Source: Halotia wernerae (GTDB lineage: Bacteria > Cyanobacteriota > Cyanobacteriia > Cyanobacteriales > Nostocaceae). Taken from it: a stretch of DNA of 64,000 nt. The notes below the pieces were generated by a model. That model was not told where the DNA came from and did not search any database. It worked only from the letters and a program-made list of their open reading frames with translations. Shown piece after piece: positions 1-7,845 of the stretch. Position numbers and translations under genes: made by a program. The stretch is from NCBI GenBank assembly GCA_034931985.1, contig JAYGHB010000018.1, positions 1-64,000 on the forward strand, given 5' to 3'. Within the stretch, counting starts at the first letter, position 1. Every line of letters starts with the position of its first letter.

Positions 1-16
1 TTAGGTTACAAAATAT

Positions 17-775
17 TTGGCGATCGCTCTTTGGGAAAAACTTTTTGGTTTACTGATAACTTTAACTAAATTAAGTCCTTCAGAACTTTCTTTAGAGCCA
101 ATTCGTGCCGATGCGCTGATATTACTCCAATCAGAAGAAATTGTGCTGCATCTAGAATTTCAGACTCAACCGAAAGTTGATATTCCCTTTCGGATGATTG
201 ACTATCGGCTGCGGGTATATCGTCGTTTTTCCCAAAAGCAAATGCGTCAAGTTGTAATTTACCTACAACAAACTAATTCTGAACTGGTACAACAAACTAG
301 TTTCGCCTTAGAAGACACCTTTCATCGCTTCCAAGTAATTCGCCTTTGGGAACAACCAACAGATAACTTTTTTCAGTCTCCAGGATTGCTCCCCTTTGCG
401 GTTTTAAGCCAAGCTGATAATCCTACTGAAACATTGCGACAAGTCGCTGAACAAATATCACAAATCAACGACCAGCGTACACAAAGTAATATAGCCACAT
501 CAGCCTTTATTCTCGCTGGGCTAGTATTGAATAAGGATATTATTCAACAATTGCTGCGGAGAGATATCATGCAGGAATCGGTAACTTATCAAGCACTTAT
601 GGCGGAAGGTCGGTCTGAAGGTATTGAAGAAGGTATTGAAGAAGGTATTCGCCGGGTGGCGATTAATCTTCTGCGCGAGGGGGTAGCTGATGAAGTAGTA
701 ATCAAAGCTACTGGTTTGTCAGCAGAGCAGATTGAGCAGCTGAAGCTGACAGAAGTTAGCAATCAAGAAAATTAA
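17..775 (+). CDS. Rpn-type PD-(D/E)XK nuclease/transposase-like protein, N-terminus doubtful
   Basis: The core (ELSLEPIRAD, then LHLEFQTQPK and PFRMIDYRLRVYRR) matches the cyanobacterial Rpn/PD-(D/E)XK family of recombination-promoting nuclease-like proteins; the E-F-Q of LEFQ fits the nuclease active-site strand. The C-terminus holds the usual linker of short G-x-E-E-G-I repeats (three 12-bp units at 617-652) followed by a helical tail. The frame opens just after a TAG at positions 2-4 and the only early start is a TTG, so the first 25 or so residues do not look like the family's usual N-terminus. The gene may be frameshifted or cut at the window edge. Cellular role is not known for this subgroup. 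Confidence 0.7.
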   Translation: MAIALWEKLFGLLITLTKLSPSELSLEPIRADALILLQSEEIVLHLEFQTQPKVDIPFRMIDYRLRVYRRFSQKQMRQVVIYLQQTNSELVQQTSFALEDTFHRFQVIRLWEQPTDNFFQSPGLLPFAVLSQADNPTETLRQVAEQISQINDQRTQSNIATSAFILAGLVLNKDIIQQLLRRDIMQESVTYQALMAEGRSEGIEEGIEEGIRRVAINLLREGVADEVVIKATGLSAEQIEQLKLTEVSNQEN

Positions 776-787
776 AAGTTACTCTAA

Positions 788-1567
788 TTATCTGTTGCGA
801 TTTAGCTTCTCGGCTGTCCGCAAAATTTGCCCCGCCAATACTGCTGCACCAAAACCATTATCAATATTCACTACACCTACTCCTGTTGCACAAGAGTTGA
901 GCATTGTCAATAAAGGTGCTAAACCACCAAAACTCGCGCCATAACCGATGCTAGTAGGAACAGCAATTACAGGACAACTTGCCAAACCTGCAACCACACT
1001 GGGTAAAGCACCTTCCATCCCCGCCACGACAATTAACACTGAGGACGACTCAATGAGGTGGCGATTACTCAGCAAGCGATGAATGCCAGCAACGCCGACA
1101 TCCCAAAGACGCTGGACGCGAAACCCAGAAAGTTCCGCTGTGACTGCGGCTTCTTCAGCTACAGGTAAGTCAGCAGTACCAGCAGAAAGAATGCCGATTA
1201 TTCCCTCAAACTGTGGCTCAATGGCGGAGGGAGCGATCGCACAAATTTTTGCCGATCCGTAGTATTGCAAACCTTTAACCTGTGATTGCAGTGCAGCATA
1301 AACTACCGGTTCAATCCTGGTTGCCATAACTACCGGGTTGCGGAGACGCATCACCTCCATAATTTGAGCAATTTGTTCAGGTGTCTTACCTGGCCCCCAA
1401 ATTACTTCAGGGAAACCAGTTCTGAGGGTGCGATGGTTGTCAATTTTGGCAAACTCGCCTACAGGTTCATAAGCTAAGTTTTTAAGAGAGTCTAAAGCTA
1501 CATCTGGGGTAACTTTACCATTGGCAACCGCTTCAAGGAGCGATCGCAAAGTTTCAGGTTGAGTCAC
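788..1567 (-). CDS. larB: LarB, nickel-pincer cofactor biosynthesis protein (PurE-like)
   Basis: The 259-residue protein has an N-terminal helical region (LRSLLEAVANGKVTPDVALDSL) and a C-terminal AIR-carboxylase (PurE)-like domain with the glycine-rich GYGASFGG segment near residue 208. This layout is that of LarB, which carboxylates and hydrolyses nicotinic acid adenine dinucleotide in the first step of nickel-pincer nucleotide synthesis; older annotations call it a phosphoribosylaminoimidazole carboxylase homologue. larC and larE are not in the window. The start codon lies 2 nt beyond the stop of the upstream solute-binding protein gene, so the two are probably co-transcribed. Family assignment is firm; activity in this organism is inferred. 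Confidence 0.88.
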   Translation of the reverse strand: MTQPETLRSLLEAVANGKVTPDVALDSLKNLAYEPVGEFAKIDNHRTLRTGFPEVIWGPGKTPEQIAQIMEVMRLRNPVVMATRIEPVVYAALQSQVKGLQYYGSAKICAIAPSAIEPQFEGIIGILSAGTADLPVAEEAAVTAELSGFRVQRLWDVGVAGIHRLLSNRHLIESSSVLIVVAGMEGALPSVVAGLASCPVIAVPTSIGYGASFGGLAPLLTMLNSCATGVGVVNIDNGFGAAVLAGQILRTAEKLNRNR

Positions 1568-1569
1568 GG

Positions 1570-3360
1570 CTACTTAGTGATTTTAATTTCATAAATGTTC
1601 CAGAAAGCACCACCGAGGGCTGAGTATTCGATACCTTCAAAGCGATCGCGTACTGCTGACAATGACAAGGGGTTCACTAAGTAAATAAAAGGCAAGTTTT
1701 CTTGAGTAATTTGCTGTGTCTGAGCATAAATTTCTTTTCGCTTGGCTTCGTCTAACTCTCTGGCAGCTTGAATATAGAGTCTACCAATTTCTGCTTCCCA
1801 AGGAGCCACTTGCCAACCTTGAATCGGCTTTTGTCCCGCCTGGGGTTTTTGATTGAACATGTGCAAACCACCTTCAGGCGACCAAACATTAGCGCCATCA
1901 TTTGGTTCTAAACCACCAGTCAAACTCAACAAAGAAGCATCCCAATCGAGAGTATTAGACAGCTTATCTGTGTAAGTATTCCATGCTAGTGGGGTGAAAT
2001 CGACTTGAATACCAATTTTGCTCAAGTCTTGCTTAATCTGCGCTCCTATTGCCTCACGAATTTTATTACCAGCATTTGTGAGTAAAGTAAAGCGAACGCG
2101 GTTGCCTTGAGCATCAATTAATTGACCTTGTGCATTGGATTTAAATCCAGCTTTTCTGAGCAATTCCTTAGATTTTTCTAAATTATAATCGTAGGTTTTC
2201 AATCCTTCTTGAGGCGAAAGATAGTAGGGGCTTTGCACAGAAATTGGTGAATTTTGTGGTTTACCCAAGCCACGAAAAGTATTATTGATCATTGTTTGTC
2301 GATCAATTGCATAAGCTACAGCTTGCCGGAACTCGACTGTATTAAACCAACGTGACTTGATTGGATCTACTAGCGGTTTTCCGTCTCTTTTGCCTTGATT
2401 GAGATTAAAGAAAACAAATGATGTACTAGTAGCTGGTCCACCTTCGTAGATTGTGAAATTACCTTGCTTTTCTTGTTTTTTTAGCAAAGAAAAGTAGTCT
2501 GGTGCAACTCCTATCGTATCTAAACTTCCAGAACGAAATTGCAACAAGGCAGTATCTGTTGATTCAACAATTTGCCATACAATCCGTTCAATATAGGGTT
2601 GTGCTTCTCCTTGAGATCCTTTGCGCCAATAGTAAGGATTACGTCTGAATACAATGCGCTGACTGGTATCATAGCGCTCTAACTTATAAGGGCCGTTAAC
2701 GATAATCTGGTCGAGAGGAGTATCAACGCCCCACTTTGTCAGAAATGTTGGCTTACCGTTTTGGTCTTTTGTTTTTATGGATTTTTTCAATGCATGGGCA
2801 GGTAAAATTGGCAATCCTATATTTCCTAAGAACGGTGCAAACGGTTCCGGTGTCCTAAATTCAACTCGGCGCTGATCAATTTTTCTGACTTTTGGTAATG
2901 CTCGACTTTCACCAATCCGAAGAATATCTCTAGCATCTGTAGGAATTGCTTCGTTAAGATAAATGTCGTTGAAAGTAAATACAACATCATCTACTGTTAA
3001 TGGTTGACCATCAGACCATTTCAATCCCTCACGTAGGGTAAAAACAAACCCCAATTTGTCATCAGAAATTTGCCACGATTCTGCTAAATCCGGCTCAAAT
3101 TTCCCAGTTATAGGGTTTTGTGTAGTTAAGCCATCAAAAACTAATCCCAGAAGACTTGTTGTTGATGCATCTTGATTGAGGGGGTAATTAAAGGTTTGGG
3201 GATCGCTGAGAATACTAACTACTAACTGTGGTACTTGAGCAGCAGATGATTTAAAGTTCTCTGGATTGCAAGCCGCAACAGTAATGGCTGTTAAGGAAGC
3301 TAAAATTACAGATAAATAAAAACGCTTAAAGTTGGAAAGTAAACCACTAGCAAATTTCAT
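1570..3360 (-). CDS. ABC transporter substrate-binding lipoprotein, peptide family 5 (SBP_bac_5)
   Basis: A 596-residue extracytoplasmic solute-binding protein. A hydrophobic signal segment ends in a lipobox (TVAAC, Cys31), so it should be a lipoprotein. The body has family-5 features such as DLAESWQISDD, the FTLREGLKWSDGQPLTVDDVVF segment (read as two parts) and INNTFRGLGKP, typical of oligopeptide/dipeptide/nickel binding proteins (OppA/DppA type). No permease or ATPase gene is adjacent, as is common for this family in cyanobacteria. The neighbour larB makes a nickel-linked cofactor, but I see nothing that fixes the ligand as nickel rather than peptide. Confidence 0.88.
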   Translation of the reverse strand: MKFASGLLSNFKRFYLSVILASLTAITVAACNPENFKSSAAQVPQLVVSILSDPQTFNYPLNQDASTTSLLGLVFDGLTTQNPITGKFEPDLAESWQISDDKLGFVFTLREGLKWSDGQPLTVDDVVFTFNDIYLNEAIPTDARDILRIGESRALPKVRKIDQRRVEFRTPEPFAPFLGNIGLPILPAHALKKSIKTKDQNGKPTFLTKWGVDTPLDQIIVNGPYKLERYDTSQRIVFRRNPYYWRKGSQGEAQPYIERIVWQIVESTDTALLQFRSGSLDTIGVAPDYFSLLKKQEKQGNFTIYEGGPATSTSFVFFNLNQGKRDGKPLVDPIKSRWFNTVEFRQAVAYAIDRQTMINNTFRGLGKPQNSPISVQSPYYLSPQEGLKTYDYNLEKSKELLRKAGFKSNAQGQLIDAQGNRVRFTLLTNAGNKIREAIGAQIKQDLSKIGIQVDFTPLAWNTYTDKLSNTLDWDASLLSLTGGLEPNDGANVWSPEGGLHMFNQKPQAGQKPIQGWQVAPWEAEIGRLYIQAARELDEAKRKEIYAQTQQITQENLPFIYLVNPLSLSAVRDRFEGIEYSALGGAFWNIYEIKITK

Positions 3361-3384
3361 AGTTTTAATATCTGAATAGGTGAA

Positions 3385-3987
3385 TCAATTTGTTTGAGAC
3401 TGTAGCCAACCAAGAAAACTTTGAGTTTTATTAAAATACTGGATACCAGCATCTCGGAAAATCTCTGTAACTTCTCGTCTGCCAAATTCTTTAGAGTTGT
3501 TACTTAAAAATATTTTATTTTCATGAGGATGTAAGCCAGCATGAAAAATTATACACTCTAAAATTATTTTATCCATCAGATGCTTCTTAAGAATGTTTCT
3601 AGCAAGGCTTCCATGAATAATTTCTGTTGTTAGAGTAATCTCTGACGCTTTGCTAAAAAGCTGATTTAAGGCTAGATAAAAACGTTTTTTTGTGTCATTA
3701 TTCCGTTGTAAAAAGTTTATTTTAGCTTGTTTCAAATAATGAACAACTAATTTAGCATTTTGTGAAGTTTTATCTATTGCAGCCTCGTTCACTTGAATGT
3801 CCAATCGCCTAATAAAATCCTGGCTATATTTGTCTTCTTGTTCTAAAGTAGCCAAAGATTCTACATAACAAATGCTAGGTATTGCTAAGTAGATTGACGT
3901 AGGTGTATTTTGCAGAAAACTTTCTGCTAGTTCATCCTGTCCTTTAGCAATACTCATTAAAAAATTAGTTTCTACGTAAAGTATCAC
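3385..3987 (-). CDS. PIN-like domain protein
   Basis: The 200-residue protein starts MILYVETNFLMSIAKGQ, which resembles the first strand of a PIN ribonuclease (usual D-T-N-x-L) but with Glu where the first Asp is expected. Further acidic residues in YVESLATLEQE, in the MDKIILECII helix and the terminal LSNNSKEFGRREV segment fit a PIN fold with an S/T-N-x-x-F element. It lies 11 nt downstream of a PD-(D/E)XK-like gene on the same strand, so the two probably form one transcript. It could be a toxin-like or antiphage RNase. Fold assignment is moderately sure; activity is not known. Confidence 0.6.
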   Translation of the reverse strand: MILYVETNFLMSIAKGQDELAESFLQNTPTSIYLAIPSICYVESLATLEQEDKYSQDFIRRLDIQVNEAAIDKTSQNAKLVVHYLKQAKINFLQRNNDTKKRFYLALNQLFSKASEITLTTEIIHGSLARNILKKHLMDKIILECIIFHAGLHPHENKIFLSNNSKEFGRREVTEIFRDAGIQYFNKTQSFLGWLQSQTN

Positions 3988-3998
3988 TACAATGCTAC

Positions 3999-4466
3999 CT
4001 AAGGTTGGGTAATTCCACCTTTTAAGAACTGTAATAGACCTATTTCTTCTATCTCCTTAGACGCTGGCGGTATTTCTGACTTCCAATGATAGCAAAAATC
4101 ACTTATCCAGGCTTCTGTCAGGCCTGTAAGATAAAGATTAAAAATTTGTTTTTTATTAAATTCTGGCTCATAATGACTAAGCACATCACTAGTATTAAAA
4201 CTAATAATTTTTGACAAATTAGAACCATTCCATCGAAAAACTAAAATATTTTCCAAATCAACAAATATAGCAAAGGGAATCAGGACTTTTGAGGCTTGTA
4301 AGTAGTCAATAATTTGCAAGATAGCATTTTCTTTGGTCTTTTTTGGGTTTGAGTCAAATGGAAAACCTTGAACTTCAGCTATCAAAACAATTTTTCCATC
4401 TTTGTCTAATGCCACAATATCAGGGCGATCTACATCTTCTAAATGTTCTAAGTTTGTAGCTTGCAT
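3999..4466 (-). CDS. PD-(D/E)XK nuclease-like small protein
   Basis: A 155-residue soluble protein. Residues about 14-35 read RPDIVALDKDGKIVLIAEVQ, which fits the P-D ... E-x-Q arrangement of the PD-(D/E)XK superfamily (Gln replacing Lys, as in several restriction-like families). A following helix (ENAILQIIDYLQASKV) and a strand (PFAIFVDLENILVFRW) match the N-terminal type I restriction-like or Uma2-like core. It is upstream of the PIN-like gene with 11 nt between. No DNA methyltransferase is nearby. Cyanobacterial conserved hypothetical; function not assigned. Confidence 0.55.
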   Translation of the reverse strand: MQATNLEHLEDVDRPDIVALDKDGKIVLIAEVQGFPFDSNPKKTKENAILQIIDYLQASKVLIPFAIFVDLENILVFRWNGSNLSKIISFNTSDVLSHYEPEFNKKQIFNLYLTGLTEAWISDFCYHWKSEIPPASKEIEEIGLLQFLKGGITQP

Positions 4467-4518
4467 GGCTTTAATCTCCCACTAAGGTAAGTTTATTTAT
4501 CTCTATATCACCCTATTA

Positions 4519-4626
4519 GACATCTCCATAAATTAATTATGCGTTACCTGAAACCCTTATAGAGACGCGTTAGCGTAGCGGGACGAAGTTCTATTTCGCG
4601 TCTCTACATTCTTTTTCGGAGATGTC
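4519..4626. repeat. TA-flanked fold-back element (MITE-like)
   Basis: Terminal inverted repeats GACATCTCC (4519-4527) and GGAGATGTC (4618-4626) are each flanked outside by the dinucleotide TA (4517-4518 and 4627-4628). Inside is a second inverted repeat, TAGAGACGCG (4560-4569) against CGCGTCTCTA (4597-4606). No coding capacity. The TA flanks fit the target duplication of IS630/Tc1-type transposases, so this is likely a non-autonomous derivative. It sits between the PD-(D/E)XK-like gene's promoter side and ispF. Confidence 0.65.
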
Positions 4627-4682
4627 TATTGATTTCAATCCTAACGATAATTTAATAGCTTCACTGATGCAGCCAAGGAAAG

Positions 4683-5168
4683 TTACTCTAAAGCTAATAA
4701 CAAGACGACAGCATAAGCACATATACCTTCTTCCCTTCCCACAGGGCCTAGTTTTTCATTAGTGGTAGCTTTGATGCCAACTTGATTTGGTTGCAACTTT
4801 AAAACATCTGCTAACTTGTCACGCATTTTTTCAATATGTGGTTTTAATTTTGGACGTTCAGCTACTACTACCGAGTCAATATTACCTATCTGCCAACCTT
4901 GATCCCGAATTAGTTGATGTACTTGAGTTAATAACATCAAACTATCTGCTCCTGCCCATTGGCGATCGCTAGGGGGAAAATAATGCCCAATATCCCCTAA
5001 AGATAATGCCCCCAGCATGGCATCCATAATGGCGTGGGTTAGTGCGTCAGCGTCACTATGTCCCAACAAACCAAGTTCGTGGGGAATTTGGACTCCTCCT
5101 AAAATTAAGGGGCGATCGCTCACCAATCTGTGAATATCGTAGCCGTTACCAATCCGAATTTTAGTCAT
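4683..5168 (-). CDS. ispF: 2-C-methyl-D-erythritol 2,4-cyclodiphosphate synthase
   Basis: The 161-residue protein has the family's length and signatures: the metal-binding GYDIHRL at the N-terminus (Asp11, His13), LGHSDADALTHAIMDA around residues 35-50, DIGHYFPPSD, and the C-terminal ATTNEKLGPVGREEGI. IspF converts CDP-ME-2-phosphate to the cyclodiphosphate in the plastid-type MEP isoprenoid pathway, needed for carotenoids, the chlorophyll phytyl chain and quinones. It lies 24 nt after trmD on the same strand and is probably co-transcribed with it. Confidence 0.96.
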   Translation of the reverse strand: MTKIRIGNGYDIHRLVSDRPLILGGVQIPHELGLLGHSDADALTHAIMDAMLGALSLGDIGHYFPPSDRQWAGADSLMLLTQVHQLIRDQGWQIGNIDSVVVAERPKLKPHIEKMRDKLADVLKLQPNQVGIKATTNEKLGPVGREEGICAYAVVLLLALE

Positions 5169-5192
5169 TTGTTAGTTGTCAGTGGTTAGTTG

Positions 5193-5930
5193 TTATTCTT
5201 CTTGCTCCCCCTGCTCCGGTTGTTGAGCGTAGTCGAAACACTGCTCCCCCTGTTGCCATTTTTTCAGCAAATCGGGGCGGCGATCGCCTGTTCTTTTGAT
5301 TTGTTGTTCATAACGCCACTGGGCGATCGCGGCGTGATTACCAGAAAGTAAGACATCAGGCACTTTCCAGCCCCGAAAATTGGCTGGACGAGTGTACTGA
5401 GGATAATCTAGTAACTCCTCCTCAAAACTTTCTACTTTCAAAGACTCTACTTTGCCTACAGTTCCTGGTAAAAGACGCACCACACCATTTAGTAATGCCA
5501 TTGCCGGAATTTCTCCCCCAGTCAAAATAAAATCACCTAAAGATACCTCACGAGTCACTAAATGTAGTACCCTATCATCTACCCCTTCGTAATGTCCGCA
5601 GATGACTACTAACTGGTCGTAATTTGTGGACAATTCTCGTAATAGAGGTTGATTGATCGTTTGTCCCTGAGGACTCATCAAAATAATCTCTCTTCGGGGT
5701 AGATTCGGTAGCGACTCCACAGCAGTAAATATGGGTTCTGGCTTCATCAGCATCCCTACGCCACCACCATAAGGTTCGTCATCTACTTTTCGGTGCTTAT
5801 CGGTTGTAAAGTCTCTGGGATTGACCAGATTCACTTGGGCAATTTGTTTGGCTAAGGCTTTAGCCAACAGCCCAGAGTTGAGAACTGAGGTAAAACAGTC
5901 AGGAAAAAGTGTAACTATATCAAAGCGCAC
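5193..5930 (-). CDS. trmD: tRNA (guanine-N1-)-methyltransferase
   Basis: TrmD makes m1G37 in tRNAs reading CNN-type codons, preventing +1 frameshifts. The sequence MRFDIVTLFPDCF, the PYGGGVGMLMKPEP loop near residue 55, and LGDFILTGGEIPAM near residue 132 (trefoil-knot SAM site) are diagnostic. Length 245 is slightly over the bacterial norm. The last 20 or so residues (rich in Gln and Glu) are translated from two copies of a CTGCTCCCCCTG-type repeat interrupted by a short TTGAGCGTAGTCGAAACA insert, so the tail looks recently acquired and is probably not functional. Confidence 0.96.
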   Translation of the reverse strand: MRFDIVTLFPDCFTSVLNSGLLAKALAKQIAQVNLVNPRDFTTDKHRKVDDEPYGGGVGMLMKPEPIFTAVESLPNLPRREIILMSPQGQTINQPLLRELSTNYDQLVVICGHYEGVDDRVLHLVTREVSLGDFILTGGEIPAMALLNGVVRLLPGTVGKVESLKVESFEEELLDYPQYTRPANFRGWKVPDVLLSGNHAAIAQWRYEQQIKRTGDRRPDLLKKWQQGEQCFDYAQQPEQGEQEE

Positions 5931-6803
5931 AGTAATTCGTATTCGAGAACACTAATCTAAAGAATGAATGTCTAGCAAACACAATCAGCCAATGTCAGGT
6001 AAAACTACAGATAAGCTTAATCAATAGTGTCTAAAAGTACCAGAACTATTGATTTTTCTGGGATCAAAAGTTTTTCTAATTACTTAATTTATGTTTAAAT
6101 ATTGTCACAACTACATTTAAATTAATAATCTGACCAAGTTAACAACTTTCAGGATGCATCGAGCCAGCCTCAGAAAAAGCGTGTCAAACCCTGCTCGCCC
6201 CGAACCCCAGAGGGGAACCCTAGCCCCCAAGCACTATTTTGCCAGTCTGGAAAAGTGGACAGGTGAACAGCAAAGCGCTGGTTTTGAGTTACGGCAACGG
6301 ACACTTGATTTCTGAGGCATCGTGTGTGTTGAGCGAAAATTTGGGAGCAACTTCGCTCCAAACATCACAAAAGTGTCCTCTCAATCAAGCAAAGCGCAAA
6401 AATCATCAGGCTGCTGAACTTTGTTAAATTCGCACGCCATTCGCCACAAGCCGGGGAACCCCTTTCGGCAGTCGCTCATGGGGGGAACCCCCCTTCGGGT
6501 TCGGGGGTTCGCAATCGACGGGAACCGCCAAGACTGCGACCCCCTCACCGCAACGGACTGGCTCCCCTTGGCGTTAGCCTCTCCCTTTGGGAGAAGACCC
6601 TACGGGTTCGTCAGTTGCCTGGGTCGGGAAACCCTCCCGCAGCACTGGACTCACCGCGCTGCCGACGCTCCTGCGTCGCTCTAAGCGTACCCCTACGGGG
6701 AAGCAAGCTACGCGTAGCGTCTCGTAGAGAAGCTATGCCGCAGGCTTTACGCTACGCTAACACCAAGGCGATGGCTCCTGAAGTTGTTGACAAGAGAAAC
6801 ACA
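5931..6803. other. Gene-free leader with dense GC-rich palindromic repeats upstream of cphB
   Basis: 5931-6165 is AT-rich with no recognised gene. From about 6170 to 6790 the sequence is a patchwork of short palindromes such as GGGGAACCCC, GGGGGTTCG, CCCTACGGG and TACGCGTAGCGT, typical of interspersed repeats in filamentous cyanobacteria. Open frames inside it have compositions that mirror the repeats and match no family. The cphB frame runs upstream through the repeats without a stop, but its own ATG is at 6804. The cphB promoter should lie somewhere in this stretch; I could not place it. Confidence 0.75.
6299..6378. repeat. Fold-back element bounded by GGACACTT / AAGTGTCC
   Basis: An 8-bp terminal inverted repeat, GGACACTT (6299-6306) against AAGTGTCC (6371-6378), bounds an 80-bp segment containing GTTGAGC. 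The same termini and the same GTTGAGC core occur at 50236-50279, so this is one family of small mobile or palindromic repeats. Confidence 0.5.
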
Positions 6804-7667
6804 ATGCCGCAATTAAAAGCTAAATCGCTGGAAATGAGGACACCCCAAGCAACTAAAACCGCCGTTCTGGTGATCGGAGGCGCAGAAGATAAAGTTCATG
6901 GACGCGAAATCCTGAGAACTTTTGTTGGCCGCGCCGGTGCTAGTAAGGCCTATATTACAATTATTCCATCTGCCTCCCGCGAACCCGCGATCATCGGTGG
7001 TCGGTATATTCGCATTTTTGAAGAAATGGGTGCTGAGAAGGTTGAGATTTTAGACATTCGCGAACGTGAACAGTGTGAAATCCCCCAAATCAAAGCATCC
7101 CTAGAAGCTTGTAGTGGCGTGTTTTTGACGGGAGGGGATCAATTACGCCTTTGTGGCGTGTTGTCAGATACGCCAGCAATGGAAATTATCCGGCAACGAG
7201 TCAGAGGTGGACAACTGACCCTAGCAGGAACCAGTGCAGGAGCAGCGGTAATGGGGCATCATATGATTGCTGGCGGTGGTAGCGGTGAAACGCCAAATCG
7301 CTCCCTAGTCGATATGGCCACAGGTTTGGGATTTATCCCCGAAGTGATTGTTGACCAACACTTTCACAACCGTAATCGCATGGGTCGTCTCATTAGTGCG
7401 ATCGCAGCTCATCCTGATCGTCTCGGTATTGGCATTGACGAAGATACTTGTGCTGTATTTGAACGTGACGGTTGGTTACAAGTCATGGGCAAAGGCAGCG
7501 TCACCATTATCGATCCCACAGAAGTCACTCATACCAACGAGCCACATGTCGGTGCTAACGAACCCCTAACCATACACAACTTACGTCTACATATCCTCAG
7601 CTATGGCGATCGCTTCCATCTGTACCAGCGCACTGTATTACCTGCTGTACACCGCATCTCCAACTGA
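6804..7667 (+). CDS. cphB: Cyanophycinase
   Basis: CphB is the serine-type exopeptidase (family S51) that cuts multi-L-arginyl-poly-L-aspartate into beta-Asp-Arg dipeptides. The 287-residue product from the ATG at 6804 has TAVLVIGGAEDK at the N-terminus, LTGGDQLRLCG, and the nucleophile motif GTSAGAAVMG with Ser144. The open frame extends back to 6615, but that part is translated repeat DNA, so the ATG in ACAATGCCGCAATT is preferred; it gives the family's usual length. cphA follows 178 nt downstream on the same strand, the standard cyanobacterial cphBA order. Confidence 0.95.
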   Translation: MPQLKAKSLEMRTPQATKTAVLVIGGAEDKVHGREILRTFVGRAGASKAYITIIPSASREPAIIGGRYIRIFEEMGAEKVEILDIREREQCEIPQIKASLEACSGVFLTGGDQLRLCGVLSDTPAMEIIRQRVRGGQLTLAGTSAGAAVMGHHMIAGGGSGETPNRSLVDMATGLGFIPEVIVDQHFHNRNRMGRLISAIAAHPDRLGIGIDEDTCAVFERDGWLQVMGKGSVTIIDPTEVTHTNEPHVGANEPLTIHNLRLHILSYGDRFHLYQRTVLPAVHRISN

Positions 7668-7762
7668 CGGAATAGAGTATCTGAGGTTACAGTGTGTTGA
7701 TCGCTTACCTTTACCTTATTTCTTGCTATAGAAAAATCCGAGAAATACCATATAAAAAGAAA

Positions 7763-7785
7763 AAACTGTTTGCTATGAACAGTTT
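7763..7785 (+). promoter_or_regulatory. Hairpin in the cphB-cphA spacer
   Basis: AAACTGTT (7763-7770) and AACAGTTT (7778-7785) form an 8-bp perfect stem with a 7-nt loop. No T-run follows, so it is not a classic terminator. It may influence mRNA processing or relative expression of cphA; this is inference from position only. Confidence 0.4.
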
Positions 7786-7845
7786 AGCGATCAACTCCAG
7801 TAAGAAACTAGAATTTTGGTTCCGAATCTCCATCTACCTATTCCC

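Noticed and set aside
1570..3360. Nickel-specific binding protein because of the neighbour larB
   Set aside because: Family-5 proteins bind many ligands and no nickel-specific residues are evident; adjacency alone is weak.
6170..6684. Three small open frames in the block before cphB
   Set aside because: They consist of translated palindromic repeats, and none matches a family.
6615..6803. N-terminal extension of cyanophycinase
   Set aside because: The added residues are translated repeat DNA, and the ATG at 6804 gives the family's normal length.
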